A stretch of DNA of 64,000 nucleotides from Lepeophtheirus salmonis (Eukaryota; Arthropoda; Copepoda; Siphonostomatoida; Caligidae), in NCBI RefSeq assembly GCF_016086655.4, contig NC_052140.2:3906001-3970000 (forward strand), read 5' to 3'. Each line of letters starts with the position of its first letter. Position 1 is the first letter of the stretch. This document shows positions 11,137 to 23,796 of this stretch, piece after piece. The notes under the pieces were generated by a model, which made no database searches, had not been told where the DNA came from, and saw only the letters and a program-made list of their open reading frames with translations. A program made the translations under genes and the position numbers.

Positions 11137-12370
11137 TTTTTTGTTAAAAATAAATGTTCACAGATCTTAATTTTTAAATTTCGAAATGAAGCAAAGTTGC
11201 TAATTTGATTGCTTAAAAAAAAGTCAGACCCTTTTTAGGTACGAGGAGTTTGCAAAGGTATGTGCTAGTTTTACCGTCGTTTGAGTGTTCGGTGAGTTCT
11301 ATTATTTTATATTTTGTATTTTAGAAAATTTGTGATGAAGAAAAAATACTGAAATATACATCTAATGATATTGCAATTTTTTCCGGCAAAAATCATGTAA
11401 AAGAAAATATATTTTGTTATTCATTTATAAGTGTTTATAAAATGCAGATATAATATATATCTTTAATTTGCCCAAATGTATATTTTGTTTTTCTTAGTAA
11501 TTTAAAGAATCATCATTTTAATGCAAGCTTATGTACATATATATTCAACTACTATATAATTATTTTGTGATACTTAAACTAAGAAACATATTTATATATA
11601 AATAGAAAAACTGACATGAAGGGATAGGCAATTGAACTTTTGACTCGGGTAGATCCGGGTATTTTAATACTCACGAGTAAATTTTATCGATATATAAATA
11701 TAACCTTAATTACAAATAACCATTTATAAGTACGTGATTAGTGTTGTCAATCGTTTAAATGATTTAGCTTGCCCGTTTTTTGTTTGTTTTTGGAATTAGT
11801 AATCTGAAGAATGAATGTTCTTTTACTGTTACTTTTTCGGTTACTCCCTTGTTTTACGTGACCGGAATCCTGTGAAGTTTCCCTCTGCAGAAGTTTCACC
11901 CTCATACATATATTACAGCATAAATGTACTTTCCACACATAATTTAATGTCTTCCTTTACTTAAACTTGAAGTCCTTTGTAATTAATTATGAAATTATGG
12001 CATTTGAGTAATTAATATGAAATGATTGTTTTTTCTTATTACAATGAATTCGAACCGGTTTTTTTTACGGGTGTACTTAAGCTGAGGGAAAACAGGAAGA
12101 AGGAACACAAATAAATAATTTCGTATGAACATGGACATAGTAAGTGTTGCTACAGGGAGGACTTTAATTTTACATGTTCTTAGTCTTTTATTCAAGAAAT
12201 GGTTACACATTTTGACATATACTGTGAGTATTTCTAATACTTTATTGCTTGTTAATAACTTTTTGGCTTGAAATTTTAATATTAAATAGGATGAGACTTG
12301 CAACGATCATCATCAGAATTCCTTTGCCTTATCCCTGGTATTCAATTTCCAATATCAAAGTACCTTTTTT
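11137..12370. other. AT-rich DNA without recognised feature
   Basis: Short chance frames only. AATGAATTCGAACC near 12043 recurs near 14500, a small shared word that may be part of a dispersed repeat. Confidence 0.4.
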
Positions 12371-12379
12371 CAGCTTTTT

Positions 12380-12850
12380 TAGTCAACATATCTCAAGACG
12401 GATTAAGATCAGGGTCGACCGTATCCCCTAGTTTCCAGTTACCACTCACCCCTTCCTGAATGAAGACGAACAGATGCCAGTTACTTAGTATTGTCTATGA
12501 AACACAACCTGGGGATCCTACGCAAGTCACCTGTCTTTCATGTGACACCTCGGCTTCTACGGAGGTCTTCTCGTCCTAAAAGAGGTACAGCTTGTTTGAG
12601 CGAAAAGAAGACGCCCAAGGACTTACTGGACTAGTGCTTCTTAATAGTCTCAAGAAGCCTTGCTTCAGCTTTAACACTTAGAAATTGTACAACCGGATCT
12701 GTGGACCAGTCCGAGTCATTGATCTGATCACTGATAACGATCTGTAGGTTCACTAAGGAGTTCATGATGCGATTCCCGGTGCAAGATCTGTTGTCCTCCT
12801 TATTGCTAGAGGTCCTTCCGGTAAAGCCTCCTATCAGCAAGCTTCCACAA
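12380..12850. other. locally GC-rich, unassigned island
   Basis: About 470 bp is clearly less AT-rich than its surroundings and free of homopolymer runs. A 69-codon frame on the minus strand (12631-12840) starts MLIGGFTGRTSSNKEDN and contains DPVVQFLSVKAEARLLETI, a plausible amphipathic helix. It has no recognisable domain and no clear splice sites. The region could be an exon of a host gene, a non-coding RNA, or an unrecognised mobile-element fragment; none of the repeat families here matches it. Confidence 0.3.
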
Positions 12851-13697
12851 GATATGATAAATTAAGACTTCATCTCATGATTATTTATTTGTTTATAGAG
12901 TTTCTTCTTCTTTTATCTCATCATAAGTATAACAGTTTTTAAAAAGTCGGTTTCAACTCTTTATAAAAAAGTGCAACATTCATGTATGATACGTTCTATT
13001 TTAAAATATATTTAAAATTGAATTAAATACACTCATTTTATACTAATGAATGCAAAAATGCATTACAAAATGACTTCAATTGTAGGGCAAACTCATTCCA
13101 AATCTTAAATTATAAGTGGAAGATATTTATGCTATAATATATGAATCAGAGAGAAACTTCCGCAGAGCGAAACTTCCCAAGAAACATCCTATAATCCTTG
13201 TTTTATACACTCAATTATATTCTAAACCTGATTGAAAATTCGTGTGTGCTCAGAAATACAGAGAGTAACCTTGATAATTTATTAACATGTTGATATTCGT
13301 TTTTTTAACATACCAAAATAAACACAATTTTCATCACTGTACAAAATAATGTATATAAACCTATTTATATAAGTAATTATTACCCGTTTCTTCCCAAATA
13401 ACAGGCCATTTTTGTGTTGGTTCTTTTTTTTTTTTTTACATATTTTGTATGTACGTATTCTTTATTAGGGCCTTAATAAAATGCATTTTAGGGGGGGGGT
13501 AAAAACGACAAGTCATTGTGGGTTAAACAGGATATGAAAATCATTTATACAAAGCTTTATATAGCAATATTATTTAATATATTATGTTTGTAATTTCTGC
13601 TTATCATAAAAAAATTATATACTCGCTCGTTAATCTGTCAAATCCATGGGATTCTCAATTTCGATAAAACAAAGTTTGTCACTTAGTGAAGGTGAAG

Positions 13698-14181
13698 TAA
13701 AAAGTTCTGAGCGTTTTCAAAGATAGGATAATACAATTTAGATAGTTCCAAACGTTTTTCTGGCTAATCTTTAACTCCTGGGCAATTGAATAAGTCCTCA
13801 CAACCCGGTCTAACTCCACGATTTCCATTATTTTATTGATATTTTTTACGTCCATATTACCAGATCGGAATCGTTGGAAGCACCGCTTTGCTGTTGCATT
13901 TGATAATGTTTTGGATCTACAAACAACAAATTTTTTTGCCGCCTGCTCTGCCCTTTTTCCATGGTGGTCGTATTGATACTCAAGAATGTATCAAATTTCC
14001 TCTTTTTTTTTTTTTTACGCTGTATTGTACAACTGGCTTTACTTAACACAAAACTAATAAAAAGTTTTTTTTAAGTGTACGCTTAACCTTTAAACATACT
14101 TTAAGTTTTTTTACCACCATTTATTAATCTTGAAATATAGCTCACTAAATTAGTCTAGCAAAAAACGCTCAGAACTTTTTA
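13698..14181 (-). mobile_element. deleted mariner with 18-bp terminal repeats and TA target duplication
   Basis: AAAAGTTCTGAGCGTTTT at 13700-13717 is exactly inverted at 14162-14179. TA dinucleotides flank it at 13698-13699 and 14180-14181. The roughly 480-bp interior carries only the N-terminal domain of a mariner transposase on the minus strand. After that domain the sequence runs directly into the left terminal repeat, so the whole catalytic domain is deleted. Confidence 0.88.
13735..13990 (-). pseudogene. mariner transposase N-terminal DNA-binding domain
   Basis: The minus-strand frame reads EYQYDHHGKRAEQAAKKFVV, CRSKTLSNATAKRCFQRFRS and then GNMDVKNINKIMEIVELDR, followed by YSIAQELKISQKNVWNYL. 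This is the two-helix-turn-helix N-terminus of mariner transposases; the signature is RWFxRFRSGNFDV...IAQELxISxxTVxxxL. The region normally between DV and the second motif (DxPRSGRP linker) is abbreviated. A poly-T/poly-A tract at the 5' end disturbs the start codon. No catalytic residues remain. Confidence 0.85.
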
Positions 14182-14251
14182 CTTAAACTAATATATTAGT
14201 ATTTTAAATACGTCAGTACTCCAGTATCTCTATTAGTATATAAAGTAAAGT

Positions 14252-14895
14252 ATTAAACTATTTTGTCTTAGGACATTTTGCCTCAAGGATATATTATTCC
14301 CTTAATATATAAATAAATGAGATTTATAGGTACTTTTTGTGTTTTTTTCCTAAAAATAATGTTCCTTTTGAACTTTTTAATTAAAATATGTAGTGTGTAT
14401 TACAATAAAACGTATTAAATGGTTATTTTCTTTCAAAAAAATTATGGAATCATATCCCAAAATTAAAATGCATACACCAACAAAATTTCACTATGTAATG
14501 AATTCGAACCTGAGATACAATAGGTAATAAAATGAAAATAATAAGAAAAACAAAAATAAATAAACACGGCAACAATTCGAATTGAATTATTGCTAATCAC
14601 TTCTCCGTATCTATTTTTCATAAGACATGATGGATTATTCATACTAGAAAATACTCTCTTTTTATAAGGCAAGAACATAATTTCAACATTATTCCAGGAA
14701 AAAAATCAAATATTTAATGCATTTTAAAGTAACATACATTACATATATAACAGATTTAAAAAATCAAAAGGAACATCAATTTCAACCAAAAATAAAGAAT
14801 AACGACGTAAAATCCTCATTTATTTATATATTTCGCCAAAATAACCTGGAAGCAAAATGTTCTAAGGTGAAATGACTAAGGCAAAATAGTTTAGC
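14252..14895. mobile_element. foldback element with roughly 130-bp inverted repeats
   Basis: The left arm (about 14252-14380) reads AAACTATTTTGTCTTAGGAC, then CATTTTGCCTC, TATAAATAAATGAG and AATGTTCCTTTTGAA. The right arm (about 14755-14893) carries the same words inverted in the same order: CAAAAGGAACAT, CTCATTTATTTATATA, GCAAAATGTTCTAAGG and GGCAAAATAGTTTA. The centre (about 14400-14740) has no recognisable protein. Long imperfect arms with no transposase indicate a foldback or MITE-type non-autonomous DNA element. The target-site duplication is not clear. Confidence 0.7.
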
Positions 14896-15639
14896 CAAAA
14901 TTACCAATATTTTTTTTTTTCAAATGAATTCTAAATTTTGAGATGCAAATTGATTAATATATATTGATAATTTCCTTTATTGGAGGCTAGAATAACTGTG
15001 TTGCCAGGCTGATGAGTAAAGATTTTAACTATAGATTTAGGGTGTTTTTGGGTACAATTTACTCAAATGTTAAAATTTTATTCAAAGAGAGCGAGAGTTA
15101 TAGAACTGTTTTTATGTTTTTTTTCATAAATTTCTTAGAGCTATTCCCCTACATTTTTCAAAATTGTATTCAACAAAACTATTCCAATGTCCATATTATA
15201 TTTTTATTAAAGAAAGAAAATTATATTTTAAATCTTCCTTCATCTGCTCTTCATATTGGTGAGATAGAATTCCCCAATATTTGATCAGAAATATTTATTT
15301 TTTTAAAGACAATATACATTTTAAAAGTTGTAAAAGATATAAGATTGGTCAAGCACAATACATTTTGTAGTTGCAGCCTCAACAATGTTATTTTAAATTC
15401 TGAAAATTTTATCCTTATTCTATAATTATTGAGTAGGGAAGATCTTTCTAAGGAAAAATAGGATAAAAATTGTTTCTACAATTACGAAGATTGGGCAAAT
15501 GATTTGTCCTAAGAGATGTAATAAAACAGCATGGATATGCTATGCCATTTTCAGAGGCTTTTTTAAAACTATTAAAATATTCGTTGGACTTTGGTTTCTT
15601 TTTTATGTGGAAGTATTTGAAATGTGTTTTGATTAATAA

Positions 15640-15835
15640 GGATGATTAATAAGGATGAAATATATGTGCATGTTTAGAGTCATTCAAAAAGTATAAAGTG
15701 TGTGTGCTCATGAATGACATATTTTTACATGAGGATATCATTGTTTTTGAATAATAAGGATAAAATATATGAGCTTGTTTAGAGTCATTCAACAAGTATA
15801 AACTGTGTGTGTTCATGAATGACATATTTTATTTA
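15640..15835 (+). repeat. 105-bp tandem duplication
   Basis: A unit containing AATAAGGATGAAATATATG, TTTAGAGTCATTCAA and GTGTGTGCTCATGAATGACA is present twice; the word TTAGAGT starts at 15674 and 15779. The last word resembles the GTGTGCTCATAAATGAC start of repeat A. The copies differ at a few positions. Confidence 0.8.
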
Positions 15836-17110
15836 TCATTACATTTTATATGACGCTTATCGGGTTTTTTAGGAAATAGAAAAATCTGCATTGTATGAAA
15901 TTGCGTTGAACCGGGACTTTTTTCTTTTTGTTTTTTAAAGAGTCATGAGTAATTTGGATTTGTATGACACTAATGAGCACTCACAAATACTTATTTTGAT
16001 ACCACTGAAGTTTTGACAAATATATTATTGATAAGTGTAAAAAAGTGCTTTAAATATGTCAATATTTTTTTTTTTTTGCTTGGAATGACCCGTATCAAAT
16101 ATTTACATTCACAAACGTGAAAAAAGTATTAATCTTCGTCTGTTAAGTAGAAGTTGTTTTTTAGTTGCAACCAGAAGAGTGTTTTTTTATTTTCCAATGC
16201 TGTTCAATGAGCCTACCCTCGCTCCTATACATTATTATATACATCTGACCAATTAAAGGAACATTAAAAAATAAAAAAAAGACTGTTATAAACTTTTGGC
16301 TTTTGGATTACCATTCTCATTTACGGTTTATTTTTTACATTCACACCGACAAGACGATATGAGAGTTAATGATGGAACACAAGAGCCCCGACAAGCATTA
16401 TTTTTTTAAGTGGTTTATTATGGGATAAATTGCTTTGACATACAAGCTCCGGCGAGGAACGAATGAAACGAATTTTGTCAAAGTATTACGGTATATTATT
16501 TTATCTCAGTACATAAGAGTGCATTATGGCGTAATTTCAACGTCAGCTCAAGGAAAGAAATTGATTGATAAACTTTTTATGACACCATCAGAGATAAAAG
16601 TTCTTAACTTGTGAATGTAAGAAAAACCAACTTAGGCAATCATTCATAAATTTTGTGGTCTTTGTATTTATTTGTCTATACGTGTTATCATATAATGATG
16701 TCACAAGGGCATGAAGTTGAAAATGTATATTAAATGAAATCGTACTTAATATTGATAAAAAATGTATTAAACTAAATGTTATATTTTCGAAATTATTAAT
16801 TAACAATATTAAAATCAAGTTTTTATCCGAATACAACAATATATTTTCACAATTTTATACCCCAGTGATGTCATTATATAGTATTACGGTTAGGAATTTC
16901 TGTTTTATTTTCTACTTTTCTATTTTTTAAATTAAATAAAAATTTATGGAATTTAATCAAATATATATATAACATCGCTTTGATACCACTTCCTAGTGTA
17001 TGTTGTAATTCAAATTATGTGTGCCTCAAGAAGCAGCAAGGAGGCTGGTGGATGTATTATTTAACTTCTTTTTTTAAAAACTTTTTTGGGTCTTTCATTT
17101 TTTTTTTAAA
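15836..17110. other. AT-rich DNA without recognised feature
   Basis: Only short chance frames occur. A phrase near 16310-16360 (ATTTACGGTTTATTTTT, ACACCGACAAGACG) resembles the distal part of repeat A as seen near 8220-8270. Confidence 0.4.
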
Positions 17111-17114
17111 AAAA

Positions 17115-17375
17115 ATCCATGTCCCAGGGAACTGTCAATGAAACTTTGGAAAGGTTTTTTAAATAAATGTAAAAACAAAAATAATTTCTTCATGTCCCAG
17201 GGACAACTGAGATAAAGACAATGAAACAATATTTTTTTTGAAAGGTTTCATTTCCTTCTTAAAAAATAGATTAAAAACTGATTTTTTTTACAAAATAAAC
17301 TGCTAAAGCTAATAAAAACAAACATATGTTTTTGTAATTTCTTCATTAGACCAGGGACCCCTGAGATAAAACTAC
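17115..17375 (+). repeat. degenerate local repeat, ATGTCCCAGGGA unit
   Basis: The phrase CATGTCCCAGGGA occurs near 17119 and 17194, with a decayed third copy (ACCAGGGACCCCTGAGATAA) near 17350. The second and third copies both continue with CTGAGATAAA. Spacers contain GAAAGGTTT and A/T runs. It appears to be an old tandem array of unequal units. Confidence 0.5.
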
Positions 17376-20300
17376 AACCCTATTGACTATGTGATCTTTT
17401 TGCATTGAAAAAGGCATTGACACTTCTAAAGGGACTATGTATGCCCCAAACACGATGAGAAGGAGTGAGCAAAAATGTCGAAGTATTACGTGAAGAAGAC
17501 ATGCTATGTTTTAGGTATATGATTGGGGCCATGTTGAATCGTAGGGGTAGTCAGTTTGAGATTTAATTGTTTATATAAAGTATAGTAAATGAAAAAAGTC
17601 GCATTGTCTTAATATTTTTACTTTTTGAGAATCTTAAGCTTAGAAAAAGGTGTTCACAATAAAGAGGGGCACACTGTATTTATATTCAGTATCTCTGGAG
17701 TTAAATTATAGTCCATAAGAAAAATCTAAAAGATATATTATATAAAATAAATTTAGTATATCTTCCATCTACTAATACCCCACACATAAGTTACTGTATA
17801 TATGTTGGACCAGACTTCATTTTGATATTGTACCGTACTAAAATATGACCTAAAAGTAGAAAATGGATTATAAAAGAAGAAAAAAGCCTTTGATACTTTC
17901 TCCAGGTAATTTTAAGTCATAGTCTTGATATTCTTTATTCTAATTTATTCCATAAATTAGACATACATGTATGATGTAAAAAAAAAAAAATAAAAAGGAT
18001 AATATCGTTTGAATACACCCATAAAAAGGGATCTGTTAGAAGTATTTATAATATAACCGTATAGTTGAATAATAAAAAATATAAAACACTTTTTATATAT
18101 TATAAACTTGAAGAAATAAATTTTTATCTCTCAAAGTTTGTTTGATTTCCGCCTTTCTTATGAAATAGGGATGGCCCTTCAACACAAAAGCAAGTAAAAC
18201 ATATTTTTGTGTGAAATAATGCAATAGACAATACTTTCAGAGACTGTAGCTTCCTCAAGTATATAATACAAAAAGTCAGCCAGGATATGAAATCTAACTT
18301 AGGTAAGAATGCCATCAAACCATAAACCATTAGTAAACTCGGATGTTTAATATCAAGTAGACAATACAATTTTGTGCATTGTGGAAAATAATTATTATCT
18401 GTCGGTATGCTAAAAAAAAGAAAAGAAAACTTATCCGGGTCACCCCTACAATTAGAGTAATGTTGTGGAGGAGATCAGCTTATTTATCATGACGTTTTAT
18501 TTGATTATCTAGATTATCACCGGTTTTATCGGTCCCGGTTCTTTTATTTAAACGGTTACGGTCTCGGTTCAGCTTAATTAGTCTCGTCTTTAGATCTTTT
18601 TTATACAGGCTCAGTTTGGTAACAGGGACTTAAAACAAGGGGCGTCACTAATTAAATTCGGCCCAAGAAATGATATAAGATACAAACAGGGCTGCAAGTA
18701 CCTTATACGCAGAGTGTGTAATGCCCCAAGTTCCAACTGGGGACTTGAAAACTAAGGTTGCTTAGGACAATCATTTACAAGCAGGAGAGTGGGGAGGCAG
18801 GGGCGCAGGAAGGTGGAGAATTGAGGATTGCTTTCAGTCTACACACACATAGTACACATGTTCGTATAAAGGGGTACTATGAAAAATCCTATATTATTGA
18901 TATAATTTAGACTGATTTTTTTTTTACTTTTCCTAAATGAATTTCAACAGTAGAAATCGTAAAAAGTTATTATTTTGTATCATTCAATGTTTCCTACAAA
19001 TAATCTTTATACAAAGATTGTCTTTAAGGGTCATTTTGACCCAATTATAATAAACGATATTTTGTGTCATAAAAATTCAAGATACACGTAAAAATCTTTC
19101 GAAATGACCATTTTATGTAAACATAGATCCAAAATAAGGGCACTGTAATTGAATAAACAATAGATTTAGAGCAACGAAGACATATAAAACGCAATATTTA
19201 TTTACATGAAAGTTACCCAAAAGTTAACAAAGACATACCCATGCATTTGGATTAGTCCAAAGTTACATAATTGCAAAATAAGTAAAATTTTGAACAAAGA
19301 AATGATGACATATTTTGGTCTTAAGTAAATAAATAAATAAGATTTTGTTATTGATGTTACAAATTAAATTCAAAAGTAACTTGCAAAAATATTCCTGAAT
19401 TATGGAATAATTCATCATCAATAATTCGAAAAAGATCTGTCTAAAGAAAATTATATCAAAAAATACTACTTTATTAATTTTCAAAAGAATATTTTTTTTA
19501 TTATCTTGAAAGTTACTCTTTTTTTTGTCAAAAACCGTTAAAAAGAATGGTCCTCTTTGACACAAAATTAAAACGAAATTAAGTGCCAATATGAAACATA
19601 CAATTATCCCTGGTCACACATACTACACCATAGCTTAATCTGACATCCATTCAACGTTTTTTTATTCACCAGTCCAAAGCATGAAAGTGACAAATTCAGA
19701 AAGTTTTCACGGATATAGTAAGATTTTGAAAACTTGTTATATGACTGACCTTTAAGCTACATTGAGCTTTTAATAGTCGAAGAGAGATTTTGCGATGAAG
19801 CAACATCTAACCTTCAGAAACATGGAGAGTTGATTTTATTCTTTCTATTATTCATCGAATATGTTATTTGTATATCAAATTTTACAGTATTTCTTTCATC
19901 TGACTTTATCTAAATAATTATCAAAGCTTTATTCCTCCAGAATTTATTAATAATATTTTTCTATATATTTAAGGCTCAGTAGAAAAGTAGAGGGGCCAAT
20001 AACTATGATTACAACAAAAATTCCCTTTACATGATAAATATTAATTATCAAAAAGTCAAGGGGTCATGGCTCCCTATAGCGCGGCTCAGCTATATAATAA
20101 TAATACATGTATTAAACTTGTTGTTGTTTTTGACCGCTTTTCCCACATTTTTTCTTGCGCATTTCCCTGAAATTCCAACAACCTTTTTGTTTTAAGCATC
20201 TTAAAACACTGCATATACGTATACAAATCTAATAAAATACATAAAATATCAATTGATTAATAGATGGATACATTATGTATAATTTATAATCAAGGCTTAC

Positions 20301-20870
20301 TCAGAATACTTTTTATACGGTTTAATATCTAATTTATTACCAACCATTCTTTTTTTCTTTCGTTTTTGGAAGAGATTATAATCACGTTTGAAAAATGAGA
20401 GATTGAATACTAAGTTGAAAAGAAGACCTTTATGTATAAATCATTCAAAATGTTTTTTCTTTTTAAATTTTTTTTTTTTTGCTTCTTAACAAAAAAAGAA
20501 TTTATTAAATATTTTCAATAACTAAAAACATAAAATATTACAATTTTTCTTTTTGTACGAAGCTATATTTAACCTTCCCTTAGTTAACATCCTTTACGTA
20601 CTTAATTTATTGGGTTTAAACGTTAACACAATTTTGAAGCGAATTTTATAACTTGATTCACTCTCAACATAGACTCAAAGTTACAATATTTAAGTTTTTA
20701 ATATTATCCTTGGTATTTCATTCATTTTTTAGTTGTAGATATCAATAAAAAAAATTTAACTACTTGCTTGAGTTCCAGACAAAAAATAATAATAATACTA
20801 ACAATCTTAGTTTGGATCATCACAACAAGATATAATTTGGGATTCTTATAGTTAAAACATTATAACTTTA
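17376..20870. other. long AT-rich stretch, no gene recognised
   Basis: About 3.5 kb with no transposase or retroelement motif found on either strand. A minus-strand frame at 18124-18369 (81 codons, hydrophobic, FCVEGPSLF near its end) and one at 19263-19589 were read and look like chance AT-rich frames. A moderately GC-richer patch at 18650-18850 has no frame. Confidence 0.4.
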
Positions 20871-20876
20871 TTTTGG

Positions 20877-20900
20877 AAAAAAAAAAAAAAAAAAAAAAAA
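20877..20900. repeat. A24 homopolymer
   Basis: Twenty-four consecutive A residues. No upstream gene copy was recognised that would make it a retroposed poly(A) tail. Confidence 0.9.
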
Positions 20901-20929
20901 TCGAGAAAATATTAACTACTTTAAAGGAA

Positions 20930-21240
20930 CTTTACAAACTAAAAATGTACTCATTGTTTTTGATAATATTGGGTGATATATATAGAATAACAGTTGATAT
21001 TAATTTTGGAGCTACACTTATACATTAAATTAAAAAAGGAGATATACCAAAGTCTGATAAAAAAGCAAAATTTACGAAAATTTCTAAGAAGATCATTTTC
21101 AAAACAATAAAAAGTTTTATTCAGGAGCATACTAAAATTTTTGGCGATAAAATCTATTTTGAACGGATTTTGAAGCAATTTTATGAAATTTGGTGTTAAG
21201 AAAATCCCAGATCACTAACGATGGGTTAAACTCGTATTTG
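20930..21240 (+). repeat. diverged repeat, copy 1 of a pair
   Basis: It shares with 24330-24690 an ordered series of words: AAATGTAC, TATAGAATAACAG, a run ending in CAGGAGCA.ACTAAAA, TTTTTGGCGATAAAATCTATT, AAGCAATTTT and GAAAATC.CAG. Short chance frames cross it. The pair is either a segmental duplication or two copies of an unnamed dispersed repeat. Confidence 0.6.
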
Positions 21241-21890
21241 CCTATTGGGTCATTCCATATCAAGTGTACTTTGAATTTTCTACTCATGTCTCAGTATTGG
21301 ATAATTTTGTGTGTACATCTTAAGTTAACTATAAAAATAAGTGCTCATCCACAAGGGCACGTTTTTTCTGGAAAATATTAAATATTTATCAATTGGGCTT
21401 ACATCCTATCACCAAAAATGTTATTGTTTGAAAACAACATCTAGAGTAGAGGAATTTGATCTTCCATTTACATATAAACTGACTTGCACCATGTAAAAGG
21501 TAGTTTACGTACAATGTACAATCTTTGTATTTTTACAAGTTCTAACTTGTATAAGCAAATTGCACATATAAAGACTAAAGATGTGAAAAGGGAGAAATCC
21601 CGGCGAGTTCAAAACCACCTTGAATAAAATGTCATAAGAAATACGGTAACTTTGACCCTTTCTGCTAACATATATTATAAAATAATGGAATGTAATTCTA
21701 CAAAAAAATAGACTGTTTATATAATGATTGGGAAAGAATTTAAATGTTGGTTCTAAGAAAATGATATTTGATTCATAAAAAATGGTTTTTTAAAATGTTG
21801 ACCCAATTTGTTAAAAAGGATGAAAGAAGGTATTCTGAAGATATGTTAAAAAAGAAACCCAAAAATGGGATGTTAATCCTGACCATTTGA
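21241..21890. other. AT-rich DNA with a GGGTCATTCCATATCAA word
   Basis: GGGTCATTCCATATCAAGTG near 21246 resembles GGGTTCTTCCATGTCAAATC at 42022, a phrase that suggests a shared dispersed repeat. Nothing else was recognised. Confidence 0.35.
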
Positions 21891-22170
21891 AAAATGTTCG
21901 GGAGATAGGTAGCTTAGCTGTCATGGCGTTTTAAGTGATTAACTGTGAGGAGTTATGGGAAAAATGAATAAACAAAAATCCCAATCCATAATTAGGAAGG
22001 TCATGGTAAGAATGATTATAATGTCAATAATTCATTCTACTCTGAGTCCAACAAGAACTTGTAACTACCCAACAAATTTATCAGTTTTACTCTTCATTTT
22101 TTATGAGCACACTCATGGGTAGTTTATACTTAAATTTTATCTTTTCAAAAATTAAACGTTGAAAGAATGT
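21890..22170 (-). repeat. dispersed repeat A, minus orientation
   Basis: In order: GGTAGCTTAGCTGTCATGGC, TAACTGTGAGGAGTTATGGG, ACAAAAATCCCAATCC, CTCTGAGTCCAACAAGAAC, CTACCCAACAAATTTATCAG and TATGAGCACACTCATGGG. This mirrors the 7990-8245 copy in reverse. Confidence 0.6.
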
Positions 22171-22880
22171 CCGAATGGATAATTTGTAGAACCTAGAATA
22201 ATTTTTTTAAATCTGGTAGTCACTTAATTTCTTTTTCATTTAGTATCTTAAAGTTTTTGACAAATATTTTTCCAATAGAAGATAAAGTTTCAACTTTCTA
22301 AATAATTTTTGTCGAATTCTGGATCTGGAAATATTCCTTATTAAGGATATTTTAGCAGGTAATTTTTAAATTCATTTTTAACCTAAATCACTTTTATTAA
22401 TGTAATTTCTCTTAAAAATATTTTAATGTTTTTTTTTTTTCTAAAATTTTAGTTAGTTTAAAGTGATACAGCTTTAGACTAATCTTATGCATTTTGTTTG
22501 TTGTTTAAAAGTAATTTTGTGTAACGTGCATGTACATAAATATGGCATTTAGAAATATATTTGTAGCTCTAAGTCTACTAGTTTTTTTTTCTTTCAGAAA
22601 GACGGAAGCACTTAATTTACATCCACATAATTGAAGATTCTTTAATGACCTTGATGTATCCTTTATCATTTTTTTGCAGTTTAGATTATTAATTAAACAA
22701 AGTGAGGATTTTTCGATTTTCAAAGAAATAATTACTATAATTAGGATATTTAATCAAAATCTCGGAAAGTTTCATTAATATAGTGTATACGTATATTAAT
22801 GAATAGTAATCATTCAATGTTTGATAATGTAGTTCTCTTCCCTGGAGTTGAAGCTAGAACATACCTGATTTTTTTTTTTT
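22171..22880. other. AT-rich DNA without recognised feature
   Basis: T-runs (22430-22440, 22868-22884) and chance frames only. Confidence 0.45.
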
Positions 22881-22884
22881 TTTT

Positions 22885-23420
22885 GATTGATTAAACCCTA
22901 CTCATGCTACATGAGGGCCTTGAAGACGTCAATACATACTTTGCAGACTTGATAAACCTTCCTGTCCATTAAGCCCAAAAATAAGAAGTCAGACTGTAGA
23001 TGAAGGAAAGGGAACTATTCTATTACCAAACATACCATCCATTTGGATAATTGTATAATATTTAGGATAAGAGCAATTTCGTGAAGGACCCATTTGTTGA
23101 AATTGGAGTTCATTTTGGGGCCCATCCATCGTTTCAGCGTTTATCTAATCCAAATCATCCCTTCCGAGAGATCCCAAATTTTCTTTTCAACAAACGTTCT
23201 CCGTTATATCATTTTCCATCTCCTTGAGTAGATCATCGATGGCTTGAATTGTTTTGAGCATATAATACTATAAGCCTGTATGCAAACGCTCAAGCACTCG
23301 CGCTACGAATGGGGTAGAAAAACTGACATTGACTCAACATAAGTTCACAAGGTCCACCATTTGTCATATTTTTATTTAAAAAAAAAAGCCAGCCATTTAT
23401 TATATTTAAATAGTGGAATG
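22885..23420. other. GC-richer stretch, possible decayed coding remnant
   Basis: The composition is less AT-rich and low-complexity runs are few, as in the transposon remnants of this window. On the minus strand, broken frames give SIDDLLKEMENDITENVC-like and FLFLGLMDRKVYQVCKVCID-like pieces, but no family signature could be identified. It may be an old mobile-element protein. Confidence 0.25.
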
Positions 23421-23796
23421 TATACCTATACTTAAGATGATTGGCTTGACATCAGAATTAAATAATTTCATAAAAACTGTGATTTATGACTTTCCAGGCC
23501 TGATTTTATATACATTTATAGCTAGATATTTGACTATTCAATTCCGTCGAACTTTGATGAAGACGATCTTCTCCAAACATTTTAATGAAAAAACACTATC
23601 AAAGGCTCAATCTCCCACTCAACGAAGACGTGATAAATAGTCCCAATGTCATTATGGGAAACCTCTTCAATAATCTAAAGGATACGAAGTTTTTTAACTG
23701 AATGGTGGCTACGTTGACCCTATTTGTGAATGAAAAAAAAAAAAAAAAAAGACGCCGGAAGAAAACCAATTTACCAATATCCTTTTTTTTTGAACT

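Noticed and set aside
15012..15284. 90-codon plus-strand frame
   Set aside because: Phe/Ile/Asn-rich, typical of chance frames in AT-rich DNA; no motif, no coding-like composition.
15640..15835. Consideration as a CRISPR or satellite array
   Set aside because: Only two units with no spacers of uniform length; a simple tandem duplication explains it.
18510..18640. Possible family C MITE (GGTCCCGGTTC, CGGTCTCGGTTCAG)
   Set aside because: It shares only short GGTC/CGGT words with the family and lacks the AGTGTTGTGTC end and TGACGTCA core.
19263..19589. 108-codon minus-strand frame, the longest of the AT-rich region
   Set aside because: Composition dominated by Phe, Ile, Lys, Leu and Asn, following base composition; no domain or repeat support.
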